Origin: Peptococcaceae bacterium
GTDB taxonomy: Bacteria; Bacillota; Desulfitobacteriia; Desulfitobacteriales; Syntrophobotulaceae
NCBI GenBank assembly: GCA_012520405.1
Contig: JAAYOJ010000107.1
Coordinates: 1 to 64,000, forward strand
Reading direction: 5' to 3'
DNA length: 64,000 nt
The number at the start of each line of letters is the position of its first letter. The first letter of the stretch is position 1. Below are positions 52,933-61,645 of this stretch, in pieces. The notes under the pieces are model-generated. The model did no database searches, was not told the DNA's origin, and saw nothing but the letters and a program-made list of their open reading frames with translations. The translations under genes were made by a program, and so were the position numbers.

Positions 52933-54819
52933 ATGAATTATAATCTTAAAATTAACAGCGCCGAAGAAGTACGCCGAACAATAGACCGCATTCTCCCCCA
53001 AGTAATTAAACCCGGCAGATATGTGGGCGGGGAGTGGAACATGATCCGCAAGGATTGGGCTAAAGCCGGGGTCCGAACAGCATTTGTTTTTCCTGATGTC
53101 TATGAGGTGGGGATGTCCAATCTGGCTTTACGTATACTCTACGGTTTAATTAACTCCTATGATGATTTTTTGTGTGAAAGGGCTTTTTCCCCTTGGCCGG
53201 ATATGGAAGAAAAAATGAAAGAAGCGGGTTTGCCGCTCTATTCACTGGAATCTTTTCATCCTCTAAGCGAGTTCGACGTGGTGGCCTTTACTCTTCAATA
53301 TGAATTGAGTTATACCAATATCTTAAATATCCTCAATCTAAGCGGAATTCCTTTAAGAGCGGAAAACAGGATATCCCCTGTCGGCGAAGGAAAAGAGTAT
53401 CCGCTTATCCTGGCAGGGGGCCCATGCGCCTATAATCCGGAACCTTTGGCGCCGTTTTTAGATTGTGTGTTGCTGGGCGAAGGGGAAGAACAATTTCCCG
53501 CTATCTTGGAAGTTATTAAAAACGGTAAAGCGGCCGGCAAAACAAAAAATGAAATCCTTTTGGAGCTCAGCAGTTTGCGGGGAGTGTATATACCGCAGTT
53601 CTACGACTTTGAATATTATCCCGACGGAAAAATTAAGCAAGTGATTACTAAGGAAGATGTTCCCGGAGTTATTAAAAAAGCGGTAGTTAAAGATTTCAGC
53701 TCTGCCTATTTCCCTGAAAAGGTAATTGTTCCTTATACGGAAGCGGTGCATGACAGGGTTATGTTAGAAGTAATGAGGGGCTGCACCAGGGGCTGTCGTT
53801 TTTGTCAAGCGGGCATGATTTACCGTCCTTTGCGGGAACGGTCGCCGGAGCTTTTGCTGGAGCAAGCGGAAAAGGCTATTGATGCTACGGGTTATGAAGA
53901 GATTTCTTTGGTCTCTCTTTCCACCAGCGATTATACTTGTATTAACGGGGTTTTGGAGAATCTGATGGCCAAGATGCAAGAGCGAGGAGTGAGTGTCTCC
54001 CTCCCTTCTTTACGCTTGGATTCTTTTGATGTCGAGATAGCGCAGCAGGTTCAAAAAGTTAGAAAATCCGGCTTAACCTTTGCTCCGGAGGCAGGAACTC
54101 AACGTTTAAGAGACGTTATTAATAAGGGAGTTACGGATGAAGATTTGTTTAGAACTGCATATGCGGCCTTTAAAGCCGGCTGGAGCAGTATCAAGCTTTA
54201 TTATATGATCGGCCTGCCAACCGAGACTTATGAGGATTTGGACGGGATTGTCGAGCAGGCGCGCCAGGTTTTGGCTCAAGCTCAAAAAGCAGGACGCCGG
54301 GGGGCCAGGGTAACCGTGTCCGCCAGTTCTTTTGTGCCCAAGGCTTTTACTCCTTTGCAGTGGGTTCCGCAGGATTCCATGGAAGTGCTTCAGGCCAAAC
54401 AGGAATACTTGAAGGAAAGACTTAAAAGTAAGCGTATTAAGTTTCTCTATCATGATGTTAGTGCCAGTTTCCTGGAAGCAGTTTTGGCCCGGGGTGACCG
54501 TAAAACAGCAGATCTCTTGGAATGGGCGGTTGAGGCGGGCTGTAAATTTGACAGCTGGAGTGAGCATTTTAATTTTGATCTCTGGCAGCAGGGTTTGGCT
54601 CAGACCGGTTTAGATGCTCATTTTTATGCCCACCGGCAATACCAACCGGAGGAAATACTCCCTTGGGATCATTTAAGCCCGGGAATAAGCAAGGAGTTTT
54701 TATTGCAAGAGTATAAGAATGCTTTACAGGGTACCGTAACACCTGATTGCCGCCGTAAATGCTCCAAATGCGGGGTGTGTCCTACTGTGACCAAACCTGT
54801 ACTTAATCGGCACAAATAG
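52933..54819 (+). CDS. TIGR03960-family B12-binding-like radical SAM protein
   Basis: 628 aa. An N-terminal cobalamin-binding-like domain (FVFPDVYEVGMSNLALRILYGLIN; LAGGPCAYNPEPLAPFLD) is followed by the radical SAM CTRGCRFC motif (Cys284, Cys288, Cys291) and a C-terminal Cys cluster (CRRKCSKCGVCP, about 611-622). It is normally paired with a DUF2344 protein, as here, next to RNase E/G and rplU. tRNA/RNA or ribosome-related modification is often suspected, but no reaction is established. Confidence 0.9.
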   Translation: MNYNLKINSAEEVRRTIDRILPQVIKPGRYVGGEWNMIRKDWAKAGVRTAFVFPDVYEVGMSNLALRILYGLINSYDDFLCERAFSPWPDMEEKMKEAGLPLYSLESFHPLSEFDVVAFTLQYELSYTNILNILNLSGIPLRAENRISPVGEGKEYPLILAGGPCAYNPEPLAPFLDCVLLGEGEEQFPAILEVIKNGKAAGKTKNEILLELSSLRGVYIPQFYDFEYYPDGKIKQVITKEDVPGVIKKAVVKDFSSAYFPEKVIVPYTEAVHDRVMLEVMRGCTRGCRFCQAGMIYRPLRERSPELLLEQAEKAIDATGYEEISLVSLSTSDYTCINGVLENLMAKMQERGVSVSLPSLRLDSFDVEIAQQVQKVRKSGLTFAPEAGTQRLRDVINKGVTDEDLFRTAYAAFKAGWSSIKLYYMIGLPTETYEDLDGIVEQARQVLAQAQKAGRRGARVTVSASSFVPKAFTPLQWVPQDSMEVLQAKQEYLKERLKSKRIKFLYHDVSASFLEAVLARGDRKTADLLEWAVEAGCKFDSWSEHFNFDLWQQGLAQTGLDAHFYAHRQYQPEEILPWDHLSPGISKEFLLQEYKNALQGTVTPDCRRKCSKCGVCPTVTKPVLNRHK

Positions 54820-55222
54820 TCTGGGCAATACCGCTAAAATATTCTGATTCGCGGATAATATGGCGAATTACGGTCTTGGCAACCGGTGCTTTTTTGACGG
54901 CCGGGCTTAAACTTAATATCTCAAATAAGAATTGAATCCAGCGGCTGCTTTGTTCCAGACTGTAACTGATCAGAGTTTGCACTTGATTAAGATAGGCCGG
55001 CGCATAATTGCCGGAGCGGATCATAGTTTCCGTGAGCTGAATAACTCTACTGTGAGTTTTGAGAAAAGCTGTTTCCCATTGTTTTAAATCTTCCACAAAT
55101 CTTTTTTCCAGGTCAGGAACTATTTCTCTGATAACAACCGTATGTTCCTGTTCCTGATGTTTCCAAAAATTTGCTTCATCCAATAGCCTGATCGCTTTTG
55201 TTTCTCCGTAAGCGAATTGCAT
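54803..55222 (-). CDS. DUF2935-like helical protein
   Basis: 139 aa, mostly alpha-helical, with conserved E-x-x-F-W-x-x-H-type pattern (LLDEANFWKHQEQEHTVVIREIVPDLE) and a later REHF-like IIRESEYF. DUF2935 proteins are four-helix bundle, possibly metal-binding, proteins of Firmicutes. It lies antisense between two genes that usually adjoin, and its 3' end overlaps the radical SAM gene by 17 nt. Confidence 0.7.
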   Translation of the reverse strand: MQFAYGETKAIRLLDEANFWKHQEQEHTVVIREIVPDLEKRFVEDLKQWETAFLKTHSRVIQLTETMIRSGNYAPAYLNQVQTLISYSLEQSSRWIQFLFEILSLSPAVKKAPVAKTVIRHIIRESEYFSGIAQTICAD

Positions 55223-55334
55223 TAGTCTCTCCCCTTCCTCTATCTAAAAAATTATATTCATTAGGTGAGAAATCATACCGGAGGGATGATAAATACCAAG
55301 ATAAGGCTATGAAGCAGGGATTAAAGTTGAAAGG

Positions 55335-56066
55335 ATGGCTGTCTTGAAAATAAGATTAGCTTATACCAAGAAAAACGAAGCCAAATATATAGCCCATCTG
55401 GATTTGACCCGGGTTTTCGACAGGGCTTTGCGCCGGGCTCACATCCATGTTCATTATTCCCAGGGCTTTAATCCTCACCCTAAAATCTCTTTCGGTCCTC
55501 CTTTAGCGGTCGGGGTAGAAGGAGAGAGGGAGTATGTAGATATTGATGTTCAAGAGGTTGAAGGCCTTAGCCGGAAGGATTTGCTGGCCAAGATAGTGGA
55601 AAAATTGCAAGCACAATTGCCGGAAGGCATTAGCATAACGGATTCAGCTATCCGGCCCGAGGGCAGTAAAGCTTTAATGGCGGTTATCAACTTGGCCCGT
55701 TATAAGCTAATTTTCCCGGAGACCCTCAAATTAGAAGGGGAAGAAGTTGCAAAAGCCTGTGAGAGATGGCTGGCCAGGGATGAGGTCAGAGTAGTAAGAT
55801 GGCATAAGGGCAAAGAAAGTGAGCGCAATATTCGATCTATGGTTAACAGCATCGAGATATTGAGTGCAGGTAATCAAGGTATTGTTTTACGCCTGGATAT
55901 TGTCACCGGCAATAAGGGTTCGGTAAGACCCGCTGAGGTTTTGGCCAGCATAGCTTCGCTTGAAGGCCTGGATATAGACCAAGATGAAATGAAAGTTATA
56001 CGGGAAGGGCTCTATGTGGCCGATGCAAACGGCCAGCTAAATGACCCGCTTAAGGAAAAATCATGA
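55335..56066 (+). CDS. TIGR03936/DUF2344 family protein
   Basis: 243 aa. RLAYTKKNEAKYIAHLDLTRVFDRALRRAHI and YSQGFNPHPKISFGPPLAVGVEG are the family signature. It is often fused to, or adjacent to, the TIGR03960 radical SAM protein and acts as its partner. Its stop overlaps the RNase gene (ATGA). Confidence 0.9.
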   Translation: MAVLKIRLAYTKKNEAKYIAHLDLTRVFDRALRRAHIHVHYSQGFNPHPKISFGPPLAVGVEGEREYVDIDVQEVEGLSRKDLLAKIVEKLQAQLPEGISITDSAIRPEGSKALMAVINLARYKLIFPETLKLEGEEVAKACERWLARDEVRVVRWHKGKESERNIRSMVNSIEILSAGNQGIVLRLDIVTGNKGSVRPAEVLASIASLEGLDIDQDEMKVIREGLYVADANGQLNDPLKEKS

Positions 56067-57328
56067 AACAAATTATTATTACCAGTGAGAACAACCAAAT
56101 AAGGGCGGCAGTCCTGGAGCAGGGTAAACTGATGGAGGTTTTGGACGATAGCGGAAGGGAATCAAGACTGGCCGGCAGTATCTTTAAGGGTAAGGTTATG
56201 AATGTGGTGCCGGGTATGCAGGCTGCCTTTGTAGATATTGGCCTGGGCAAAAATGCTTTTCTTTACGCCGGGGATGTTTCCCTACCGGAGGACCGCTTTC
56301 CGGACAAAAATGTTTTATCTAAAATAGTTCCTACAATTGAAAACCTTTTGAACGAGGGCCAGGAAATTGTTGTCCAAGTTACAAGGGACCCGGTGGGCAA
56401 TAAAGGGGCCAGGGTTACCACTAATCTCGCTTTGCCCGGGCGCTATACGGTCTTGCTCCCCGGTAAAAAAGATTATCTGGGAGTATCAAGAAAAATTGTG
56501 GATGAGGAAAAAAGACAGTATCTTTTAAAGCTGGCCCAAAAGCTCAAGCCTGAGGATGCAGGAATTGTTATCAGAACTTTAGCCGTTGAAGCAGAGGAAA
56601 AAGAAATAAGTAATGATATTCAAAAACTCTGTATGCTTCAGAAGCAAATAGAAGAAAAAAGGGCCGGGATGCAAAGAGGTTTGCTTTACAGCGGCAACGA
56701 TGTTGTTAGCCGTCTTTTGCGCGATATTATTGATGATTCTGTGGAGGAAATAATTGTTGATAGTGGGGATTTGGCTCAATCATTAAGAGAAAGCCTTCTA
56801 AAAGTAGACTCTGCGGCGGCAGGAAAAGTATGGACCAATTTTAAAGCATCGCTATTTGATTACTATCAGGTTAATCAGGAGATAAAAAGTGCTTTGCAAC
56901 CGAAAGTCGCTTTGGCCAGCGGCGCTTATTTGGTAATTGAGCCAACCGAAGCCCTGACCGTTATTGATGTCAATTCCGGGAAATTTACCGGCAAACGGAT
57001 TTTGCAGCATACTATTTTAACTATTAATTTAGAGGCGGCTCTGGAAATCGGGCGCCAAATAAGGCTTAGGAATTTAAGCGGCATAATAATCATTGATTTT
57101 ATTGATATGGAAAAAGAAGAGGATTGGCAAGCTGTAATTGACTGTCTAAATAAAGTTTTAGCTAAAGAAAAAACCAAATCCAGAGTATTAGGTCCGACCA
57201 AGCTAGGGCTGGTGGAAGTAACGCGCAAAAAGGAAGGCCAGACTTTAGCCGCCCGTTATACTATTCCCTGCCAGGAGTGTTCAGGCAAAGGGTGGGTTTG
57301 GAATTCCAAAGCCCTTGAAAATAATTGA
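56063..57328 (+). CDS. rng: Ribonuclease E/G
   Basis: 421 aa. S1-like domain (FKGKVMNVVPGMQAAFVDIGLGKNAFLYAGDV, about 36-67), the DNase I-like catalytic core with VIDVNSGKF (Asp302) and IIDFIDM (Asp345), matching E. coli RNase E Asp303 and Asp346, and the zinc-link CQECSGKG near the C-terminus. It processes rRNA and mRNA. It ends shortly after the zinc link, so it is a short RNase G-type protein. Confidence 0.92.
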   Translation: MKQIIITSENNQIRAAVLEQGKLMEVLDDSGRESRLAGSIFKGKVMNVVPGMQAAFVDIGLGKNAFLYAGDVSLPEDRFPDKNVLSKIVPTIENLLNEGQEIVVQVTRDPVGNKGARVTTNLALPGRYTVLLPGKKDYLGVSRKIVDEEKRQYLLKLAQKLKPEDAGIVIRTLAVEAEEKEISNDIQKLCMLQKQIEEKRAGMQRGLLYSGNDVVSRLLRDIIDDSVEEIIVDSGDLAQSLRESLLKVDSAAAGKVWTNFKASLFDYYQVNQEIKSALQPKVALASGAYLVIEPTEALTVIDVNSGKFTGKRILQHTILTINLEAALEIGRQIRLRNLSGIIIIDFIDMEKEEDWQAVIDCLNKVLAKEKTKSRVLGPTKLGLVEVTRKKEGQTLAARYTIPCQECSGKGWVWNSKALENN

Positions 57329-57353
57329 CTGCAGTTAATAATGATGTTAAAAT
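57325..57353 (+). promoter_or_regulatory. Promoter of the rplU-rpmA operon
   Basis: TTGACT (57325-57330), a 17-bp spacer, TAAAAT (57348-57353). It overlaps the rng stop codon. Confidence 0.7.
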
Positions 57354-57361
57354 GTCTTAAT

Positions 57362-57450
57362 GTGGTTGCTCTTTTACCACAACCGCTCGAATTAGGTATT
57401 TAACAGGTTGTCATAACCGACCTAACAAGGCGAGTCTGGGTCGAGGAGGT
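57362..57450 (+). ncRNA. Ribosomal protein L21 leader
   Basis: The segment between promoter and rplU contains TGGTTG...CAACC pairing, CCGCTCGAATTAGGT and CCTAACAAGGCGAGTC, which pair (AGGT/ACCT-type and CTCG/CGAG) and resemble the L21 leader, the autoregulatory 5' structure that binds L21 in Firmicutes. Recognition is from the characteristic sequence and position. Confidence 0.75.
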
Positions 57451-57460
57451 GCAAAAAGTT

Positions 57461-57772
57461 ATGTACGCTATTATTGAGACCGGAGGCAAACAGTATAAGG
57501 TTCAGCAAGGCGACTGTATAAAGGTTGAGAAACTTGATGTCGCTGAAGGACAGACTCTGGATATCGACAAAGTATTATTGCTGGCGAAAGACGGAGATAT
57601 TACAATCGGTACACCCTTTGTAAACGGAGCATCCGTAACGGTCAAGGTTTTAGGCCATGGTAAAGCTGATAAAGTAATCGCTTTTCGTTACAAGCCTAAA
57701 AAGAATATACGGGTTAAAAGAGGGCATCGCCAGCCTTACACTGAGTTATCTGTAGAAACAATCAATGCTTAA
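57461..57772 (+). CDS. rplU: 50S ribosomal protein L21
   Basis: 103 aa from ATG 57461 with GAGGAGGTG upstream (an in-frame GTG at 57449 lies in that site). MYAIIETGGKQYKVQQGD and RYKPKKNIRVKRGHRQPYTEL are the family signature. Followed directly by rpmA, without the prp (ysxB) gene usually in between. Confidence 0.97.
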   Translation: MYAIIETGGKQYKVQQGDCIKVEKLDVAEGQTLDIDKVLLLAKDGDITIGTPFVNGASVTVKVLGHGKADKVIAFRYKPKKNIRVKRGHRQPYTELSVETINA

Positions 57773-57832
57773 AGTATTTCTTAAGATTTTTTCTTAAGGC
57801 ACATTTTAATCAGGCCCAAGGAGGTGAACTTC

Positions 57833-58108
57833 ATGGCTCACAAGAAAGGAATGGGCAGCACCCGAAATGGTAGGGACAGTCAGGCGCAACGTTTAGGAGT
57901 AAAGCGTGCCGACGGCCAATATGTTCTAGCCGGCAATATCCTGGTTAGACAACGTGGAACGAAAATTCATCCTGGTAAGAACTGCGGTCTGGGCAAAGAT
58001 GATACTTTATTTGCTCTTATCGACGGCTATGTGAAGTTTGAACGTAAGGATAAGTATCGTAAACAAGTGAGTGTTTATGCTGATAATAAAATTTCTCAAG
58101 CCCAATAA
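57833..58108 (+). CDS. rpmA: 50S ribosomal protein L27
   Basis: 91 aa from ATG 57833, with AAGGAGGTG 6 nt upstream. It begins [16 protein letters not shown] directly, the mature form in E. coli. Most Firmicute L27 proteins carry an N-terminal extension cut by the Prp protease, and here both the extension and the prp gene are absent. A GTG at 57824 would add three residues. Confidence 0.97.
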   Translation: MAHKKGMGSTRNGRDSQAQRLGVKRADGQYVLAGNILVRQRGTKIHPGKNCGLGKDDTLFALIDGYVKFERKDKYRKQVSVYADNKISQAQ

Positions 58109-58119
58109 GTTGCAGAATT

Positions 58120-58148
58120 TATCTACCCCTGGGGTTCCCGGGGGTTTA
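58120..58148 (+). terminator. Terminator-like hairpin after rpmA
   Basis: ACCCCTGGGG and CCCGGGGGT segments can pair (CCCC/GGGG), followed by TTTATT. Confidence 0.5.
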
Positions 58149-58167
58149 TTGTCTACTGGAGGGTATT

Positions 58168-58662
58168 ATGTTTACCTTTGAAAAAACATTGCTTTATAAG
58201 CAAATAGATAATTTTCAACTGCAGCGTCATGACTTTTTAAACTATTTTCAAGTGATTAAAGGCTATATCCAACTTAATATGCCGGAAAAAGCCTTGGATT
58301 ATTTAGATCAAACAATTGCCGAACTGGTTCCGCAGCAGTTGATTTATAAAGTTAATCAAAAAGTCATGATTGCCATTCTTCTCGGATTCTTTTTCGACTT
58401 GCGTCTGAAAGGGGTTGAAATGGCGATTGAAATTCCTCAAGAAATGAGGGAAGAGGAATACTGGCAGACTAGATGGCAGGAAGAATATGCAGAGCAGTTC
58501 TATGGTTACACTAAGGAATGCTTGGATTCCATACCCGAGGATATCGACCCCGGAGCACTTTTGGTCGAATTCCAATTGCTCACTGCTCCGCAGGGATTTG
58601 GGTGTGAGTTTCGGCTTTTCAAAGAAAGCGAGCTTTTAGCTAAAAAGAGTTTTATGATATAA
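58168..58662 (+). CDS. Spo0B-like histidine phosphotransfer protein
   Basis: 164 aa. The helical segment QRHDFLNYFQVIKGYIQLNMPEKALDYLDQTI (about 19-50) holds the candidate phosphorylated His20 in the HxxxN pattern of Spo0B/HisKA_7 domains. The C-terminal half is a reduced ATPase-like domain. Spo0B relays phosphate from Spo0F to Spo0A in Bacillus. Position before obg is the conserved site of spo0B. Phosphorelay function in a Clostridium-type genome is uncertain. Confidence 0.8.
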   Translation: MFTFEKTLLYKQIDNFQLQRHDFLNYFQVIKGYIQLNMPEKALDYLDQTIAELVPQQLIYKVNQKVMIAILLGFFFDLRLKGVEMAIEIPQEMREEEYWQTRWQEEYAEQFYGYTKECLDSIPEDIDPGALLVEFQLLTAPQGFGCEFRLFKESELLAKKSFMI

Positions 58663-58733
58663 ATTAGCTTTGTAAAAATTAGCTTTGTAAAATTAGCGTT
58701 GTAAGAAAATCTGCTGAATAGAGGGGCATAGTT

Positions 58734-60008
58734 ATGTTTTATGACCGCACAAAAATTTATGTTAAGGCCGGCGACGGAGGTTCGGGAGCGGTATCTTTCC
58801 GTCGGGAAAAATATGTTCCCTTTGGAGGACCTAATGGAGGGGATGGCGGCCGAGGCGGAAATATTATTTTGGAAGCGGATGAAGGCTTACGAACTTTAGT
58901 GGACTTCCGTTACCGTAGGCACTATAAAGCCGGCCGGGGGGAACATGGACAAGGAAAGGGCATGCATGGCAAAGGGGCCGAGGATCTGGTTTTAAGACTT
59001 CCGGCCGGGACTTTGGTTAAAGATGCGGACACCGAGGAAGTGTTAGCAGATCTGACTAAGCATGGCCAGAGGGTGGTTATTGCTCAAGGAGGTCGTGGGG
59101 GGCGCGGTAATGCTCGTTTTATAAGCAATCAGAATAAAGCTCCTACTGTGGCCGAAAAGGGGGAACCGGGGGAAGAGCGCTGGTTGCTCCTGGAACTTAA
59201 GCTATTGGCCGATGTAGGTCTGGTGGGATTTCCTAATGTAGGTAAGTCTACCTTAATTTCTAAAGTTTCCGCTGCTCGTCCCAAAATTGCTAATTATCAC
59301 TTTACAACGCTGTCACCTAATCTCGGAGTGGTTGAAGTGGAGGACGAAAGTTTTGTGATGGCGGACATTCCGGGGATTATCGAAGGTGCTCATACCGGTG
59401 CCGGATTAGGGCACGAATTTCTACGTCACATTGAACGTACTAGGTTATTGCTTCATATTATAGATATTTCCGGCTCGGAAGGACGAGATCCGCTGGAGGA
59501 TTTTCAAGTTATTAATCGCGAATTAAAACAATACAGCCAGGCTCTGGCCGAAAGACCGATGGTTGTAGTACCCAACAAGATTGACCTTGATAATGCAGAG
59601 CGGAATCTGGCGCGATTGCAAGACTTTATTCAAGACAAATATGAAATATTTCCGATCTCCGCCGTAACCGGGGAAGGTATCCGAGAGCTTTTGTTTAGGA
59701 TTATTCAGATTTTGCCTCAGGTGCCGGCGATTGAATTTTCGGCAAATCCTGACCAGCACAGATTAGTACAGGCCCAAAGTGATGAGCGTTTTTACATAAG
59801 TCAGGAAAACGGTATTTATATAATTAAAGGGCGAGAAGTGGAAAAACATGCGGCTATGGCCTATCTTGATACCCATGATGGATTGATGCGCTTTCAAAAT
59901 ATACTTAAAGTAATGGGAGTGGACGATGCCCTGAGAGAGGAAGGCATAAAAGACGGGGATAAGGTATTAATTGGTGATCTGGAAATGGAATGGATTGAAG
60001 GAGGCTAA
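58734..60008 (+). CDS. obg: GTPase Obg/CgtA
   Basis: 424 aa. Gly-rich Obg domain (about 1-158), G domain with GFPNVGKSTL (about 165-174), DIPGIIEGA and NKIDL, and the C-terminal OCT domain. It is involved in 50S assembly and stress signalling. Normal Gram-positive length. Followed by yhbY and nadD. Confidence 0.95.
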   Translation: MFYDRTKIYVKAGDGGSGAVSFRREKYVPFGGPNGGDGGRGGNIILEADEGLRTLVDFRYRRHYKAGRGEHGQGKGMHGKGAEDLVLRLPAGTLVKDADTEEVLADLTKHGQRVVIAQGGRGGRGNARFISNQNKAPTVAEKGEPGEERWLLLELKLLADVGLVGFPNVGKSTLISKVSAARPKIANYHFTTLSPNLGVVEVEDESFVMADIPGIIEGAHTGAGLGHEFLRHIERTRLLLHIIDISGSEGRDPLEDFQVINRELKQYSQALAERPMVVVPNKIDLDNAERNLARLQDFIQDKYEIFPISAVTGEGIRELLFRIIQILPQVPAIEFSANPDQHRLVQAQSDERFYISQENGIYIIKGREVEKHAAMAYLDTHDGLMRFQNILKVMGVDDALREEGIKDGDKVLIGDLEMEWIEGG

Positions 60009-60011
60009 GTA

Positions 60012-60302
60012 ATGCTGACAGGAAAACAAAAGAGATATTTGCGCTCTTTAGGAAATACATTAGAACCCATTCTGTTGATTGGTAAAGAAGAAGTGACGGA
60101 AAATGTAATCCGTCAAGCCCAGGATGCTTTAGAAGCCAGAGAATTGATCAAAGGCAGGGTGCTTCAAAACTGCGCTAATGAGCCGCAAAATATTGCTCAG
60201 GAAATTGCCCGCAGGGCCCAAGCAGAATTGGTGCAGGTGATAGGACGTAATTTTTTGCTTTATAGAACTTCGTCGGATCAGCCTAAAATAGAATTGCCTT
60301 AG
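60012..60302 (+). CDS. yhbY: YhbY/CRM-domain RNA-binding protein
   Basis: 96 aa. LTGKQKRYLRSLGNTLEPILLIGKEEVTENV and AQAELVQVIGRNFLLYR match the single CRM domain that binds pre-50S rRNA. It starts 3 nt after obg and precedes nadD, as in many Firmicutes. Confidence 0.92.
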   Translation: MLTGKQKRYLRSLGNTLEPILLIGKEEVTENVIRQAQDALEARELIKGRVLQNCANEPQNIAQEIARRAQAELVQVIGRNFLLYRTSSDQPKIELP

Positions 60303-60309
60303 GAAAGTT

Positions 60310-60990
60310 ATGTTAAAAAAGCTAGGGCGCCAATATCAACAGTGGGGGATAAAGATGGAAGCCAGTATTAGACGAGAGCTCAGCAGCGCTCAACGCCTGG
60401 GAATAATGGGCGGAACTTTCGATCCTATACATTATGGTCATCTCGTGGCCGCCGAAACGGCCAGAGTTGAACTAGGGTTGGATTATGTTCTTTTTATACC
60501 AACCGGAGAATCTCCTCATAAAAGTAATTTAAAAATTACTGATGCCGAAATGCGGTTTAAAATGGTGGAAATCTCCATCAAAAATAATAAATATTTTAAA
60601 GCTTCCAGGATAGAAATAAAAAGAAAAGGTCCTAGTTATACAGTAGATACTTTAAGAGAAATTCACAAACTTTTACCTAAGCAGGAAATATTTTTCATTA
60701 CAGGAACGGACGCCATGATTGATATTTTGGCTTGGCGCGAACCTCAAGAGATTTTTAAACTGGCCCGAGTGATCGGTGCTTCCCGGCCAGGGTATGAAAG
60801 CCAAAAACATTTGGCCAAGATATTTTCTCAATATCCCGAAAGCAAAGATAGGTTATACCAGTTGGAAATTCCTGCTTTGGCAATTTCTTCAACCTATATC
60901 AGATCAAGAGTAGGGAATAATAAATCTGTCCGATACCTTCTCCCGGATGAGGTCAGAATGTATATTGAAAATAATAGGCTCTATTGTTAA
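60310..60990 (+). CDS. nadD: Nicotinate-nucleotide adenylyltransferase
   Basis: 226 aa. GIMGGTFDPIHYGHL (about 32-46) is the nucleotidyltransferase motif, and AISSTYIRSR (about 197-206) the C-terminal ATP site. It makes NaAD in NAD synthesis. Starts at ATG 60310 (AGGAAAG upstream), giving an N-terminal extension of about 15 residues relative to the ATG at 60355, which is the alternative. Confidence 0.93.
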   Translation: MLKKLGRQYQQWGIKMEASIRRELSSAQRLGIMGGTFDPIHYGHLVAAETARVELGLDYVLFIPTGESPHKSNLKITDAEMRFKMVEISIKNNKYFKASRIEIKRKGPSYTVDTLREIHKLLPKQEIFFITGTDAMIDILAWREPQEIFKLARVIGASRPGYESQKHLAKIFSQYPESKDRLYQLEIPALAISSTYIRSRVGNNKSVRYLLPDEVRMYIENNRLYC

Positions 60991-61138
60991 AATTACAAAA
61001 ATTAAAGAATAATCCTGAGTCCTTGAGCTAACACATGTTATTTCTAAAATTTGGGCTGAGAATGTTGACTACCGACCCTTGGTATACTATAGTATAAGTT
61101 GCTAATACTATAAACAAAATATTTCAGAGGTGAATCTA

Positions 61139-61393
61139 ATGACAAAAACCCTGTATGTGGGCAATCTTCCCTGGAGTACTTCTTCAGAGGAACTGGCTGA
61201 GTTTTTCGGTCAGTACGGCAATGTTGTCGGTAGCAGAATAATTACCGACAGAGAAACTGGCCGCTCAAGAGGTTTCGGTTTTGTTGAAGTCGATACGGAA
61301 GATGCTGAGCGTTTGGCTGAAGAGCTTAACGGCAGCGATTTTAAAGGACGCGCACTGACGGTAAACGAAGCAAGACCCCGCCAGTCGATGTAA
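61139..61393 (+). CDS. RRM-domain RNA-binding protein
   Basis: 84 aa from ATG 61139 with AGAGGTGA upstream (a GTG at 61130 is inside that site). Single RNA recognition motif with RNP2 TLYVGNLPW and RNP1 RGFGFVEV. Such small RRM proteins occur in cyanobacteria and some anaerobes and bind mRNA. They are often cold-responsive in cyanobacteria. No partner in the neighbourhood. Confidence 0.92.
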   Translation: MTKTLYVGNLPWSTSSEELAEFFGQYGNVVGSRIITDRETGRSRGFGFVEVDTEDAERLAEELNGSDFKGRALTVNEARPRQSM

Positions 61394-61408
61394 TCCCGGT
61401 CGGGGCTT
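61374..61408 (+). terminator. Hairpin at the 3' end of the RRM gene
   Basis: CAAGACCCCG pairs with CGGGGCTTTG across the stop codon (one mismatch), then TTATT. Confidence 0.5.
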
Positions 61409-61435
61409 TGTTATTAAGATAAATTGTGATCTACT

Positions 61436-61489
61436 GATACCATTGATATTAAGTATACCATTGAGATAAAGGATACCATTGATATTAAG
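61436..61489. repeat. Three tandem 18-bp repeats
   Basis: GATACCATTGATATTAAG at 61436-61453 and 61472-61489 flanks the variant TATACCATTGAGATAAAG at 61454-61471. Short, in the region between the RRM gene and yqeK. Function unknown. Confidence 0.85.
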
Positions 61490-61536
61490 CTGGTGTTGTG
61501 AATTCTGGTTTATCTTATACTGCCGACATGGGCCCC

Positions 61537-61568
61537 AGGAATACGGTACTTTTAGGTACCGTATTCCT
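61537..61568 (+). terminator. Perfect 13-bp hairpin
   Basis: AGGAATACGGTAC (61537-61549) and GTACCGTATTCCT (61556-61568) around TTTTAG. A weak T-rich tail (AATTAATCTTTT) follows. It is either a terminator or a protein-binding palindrome upstream of yqeK. Confidence 0.6.
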
Positions 61569-61645
61569 AATTAATCTTTTCCTCATTGCTATATAATTTT
61601 TACTAGATTTTCCGGAGGAAAAGAAAACTTAGGGGTGGTTTTTAT

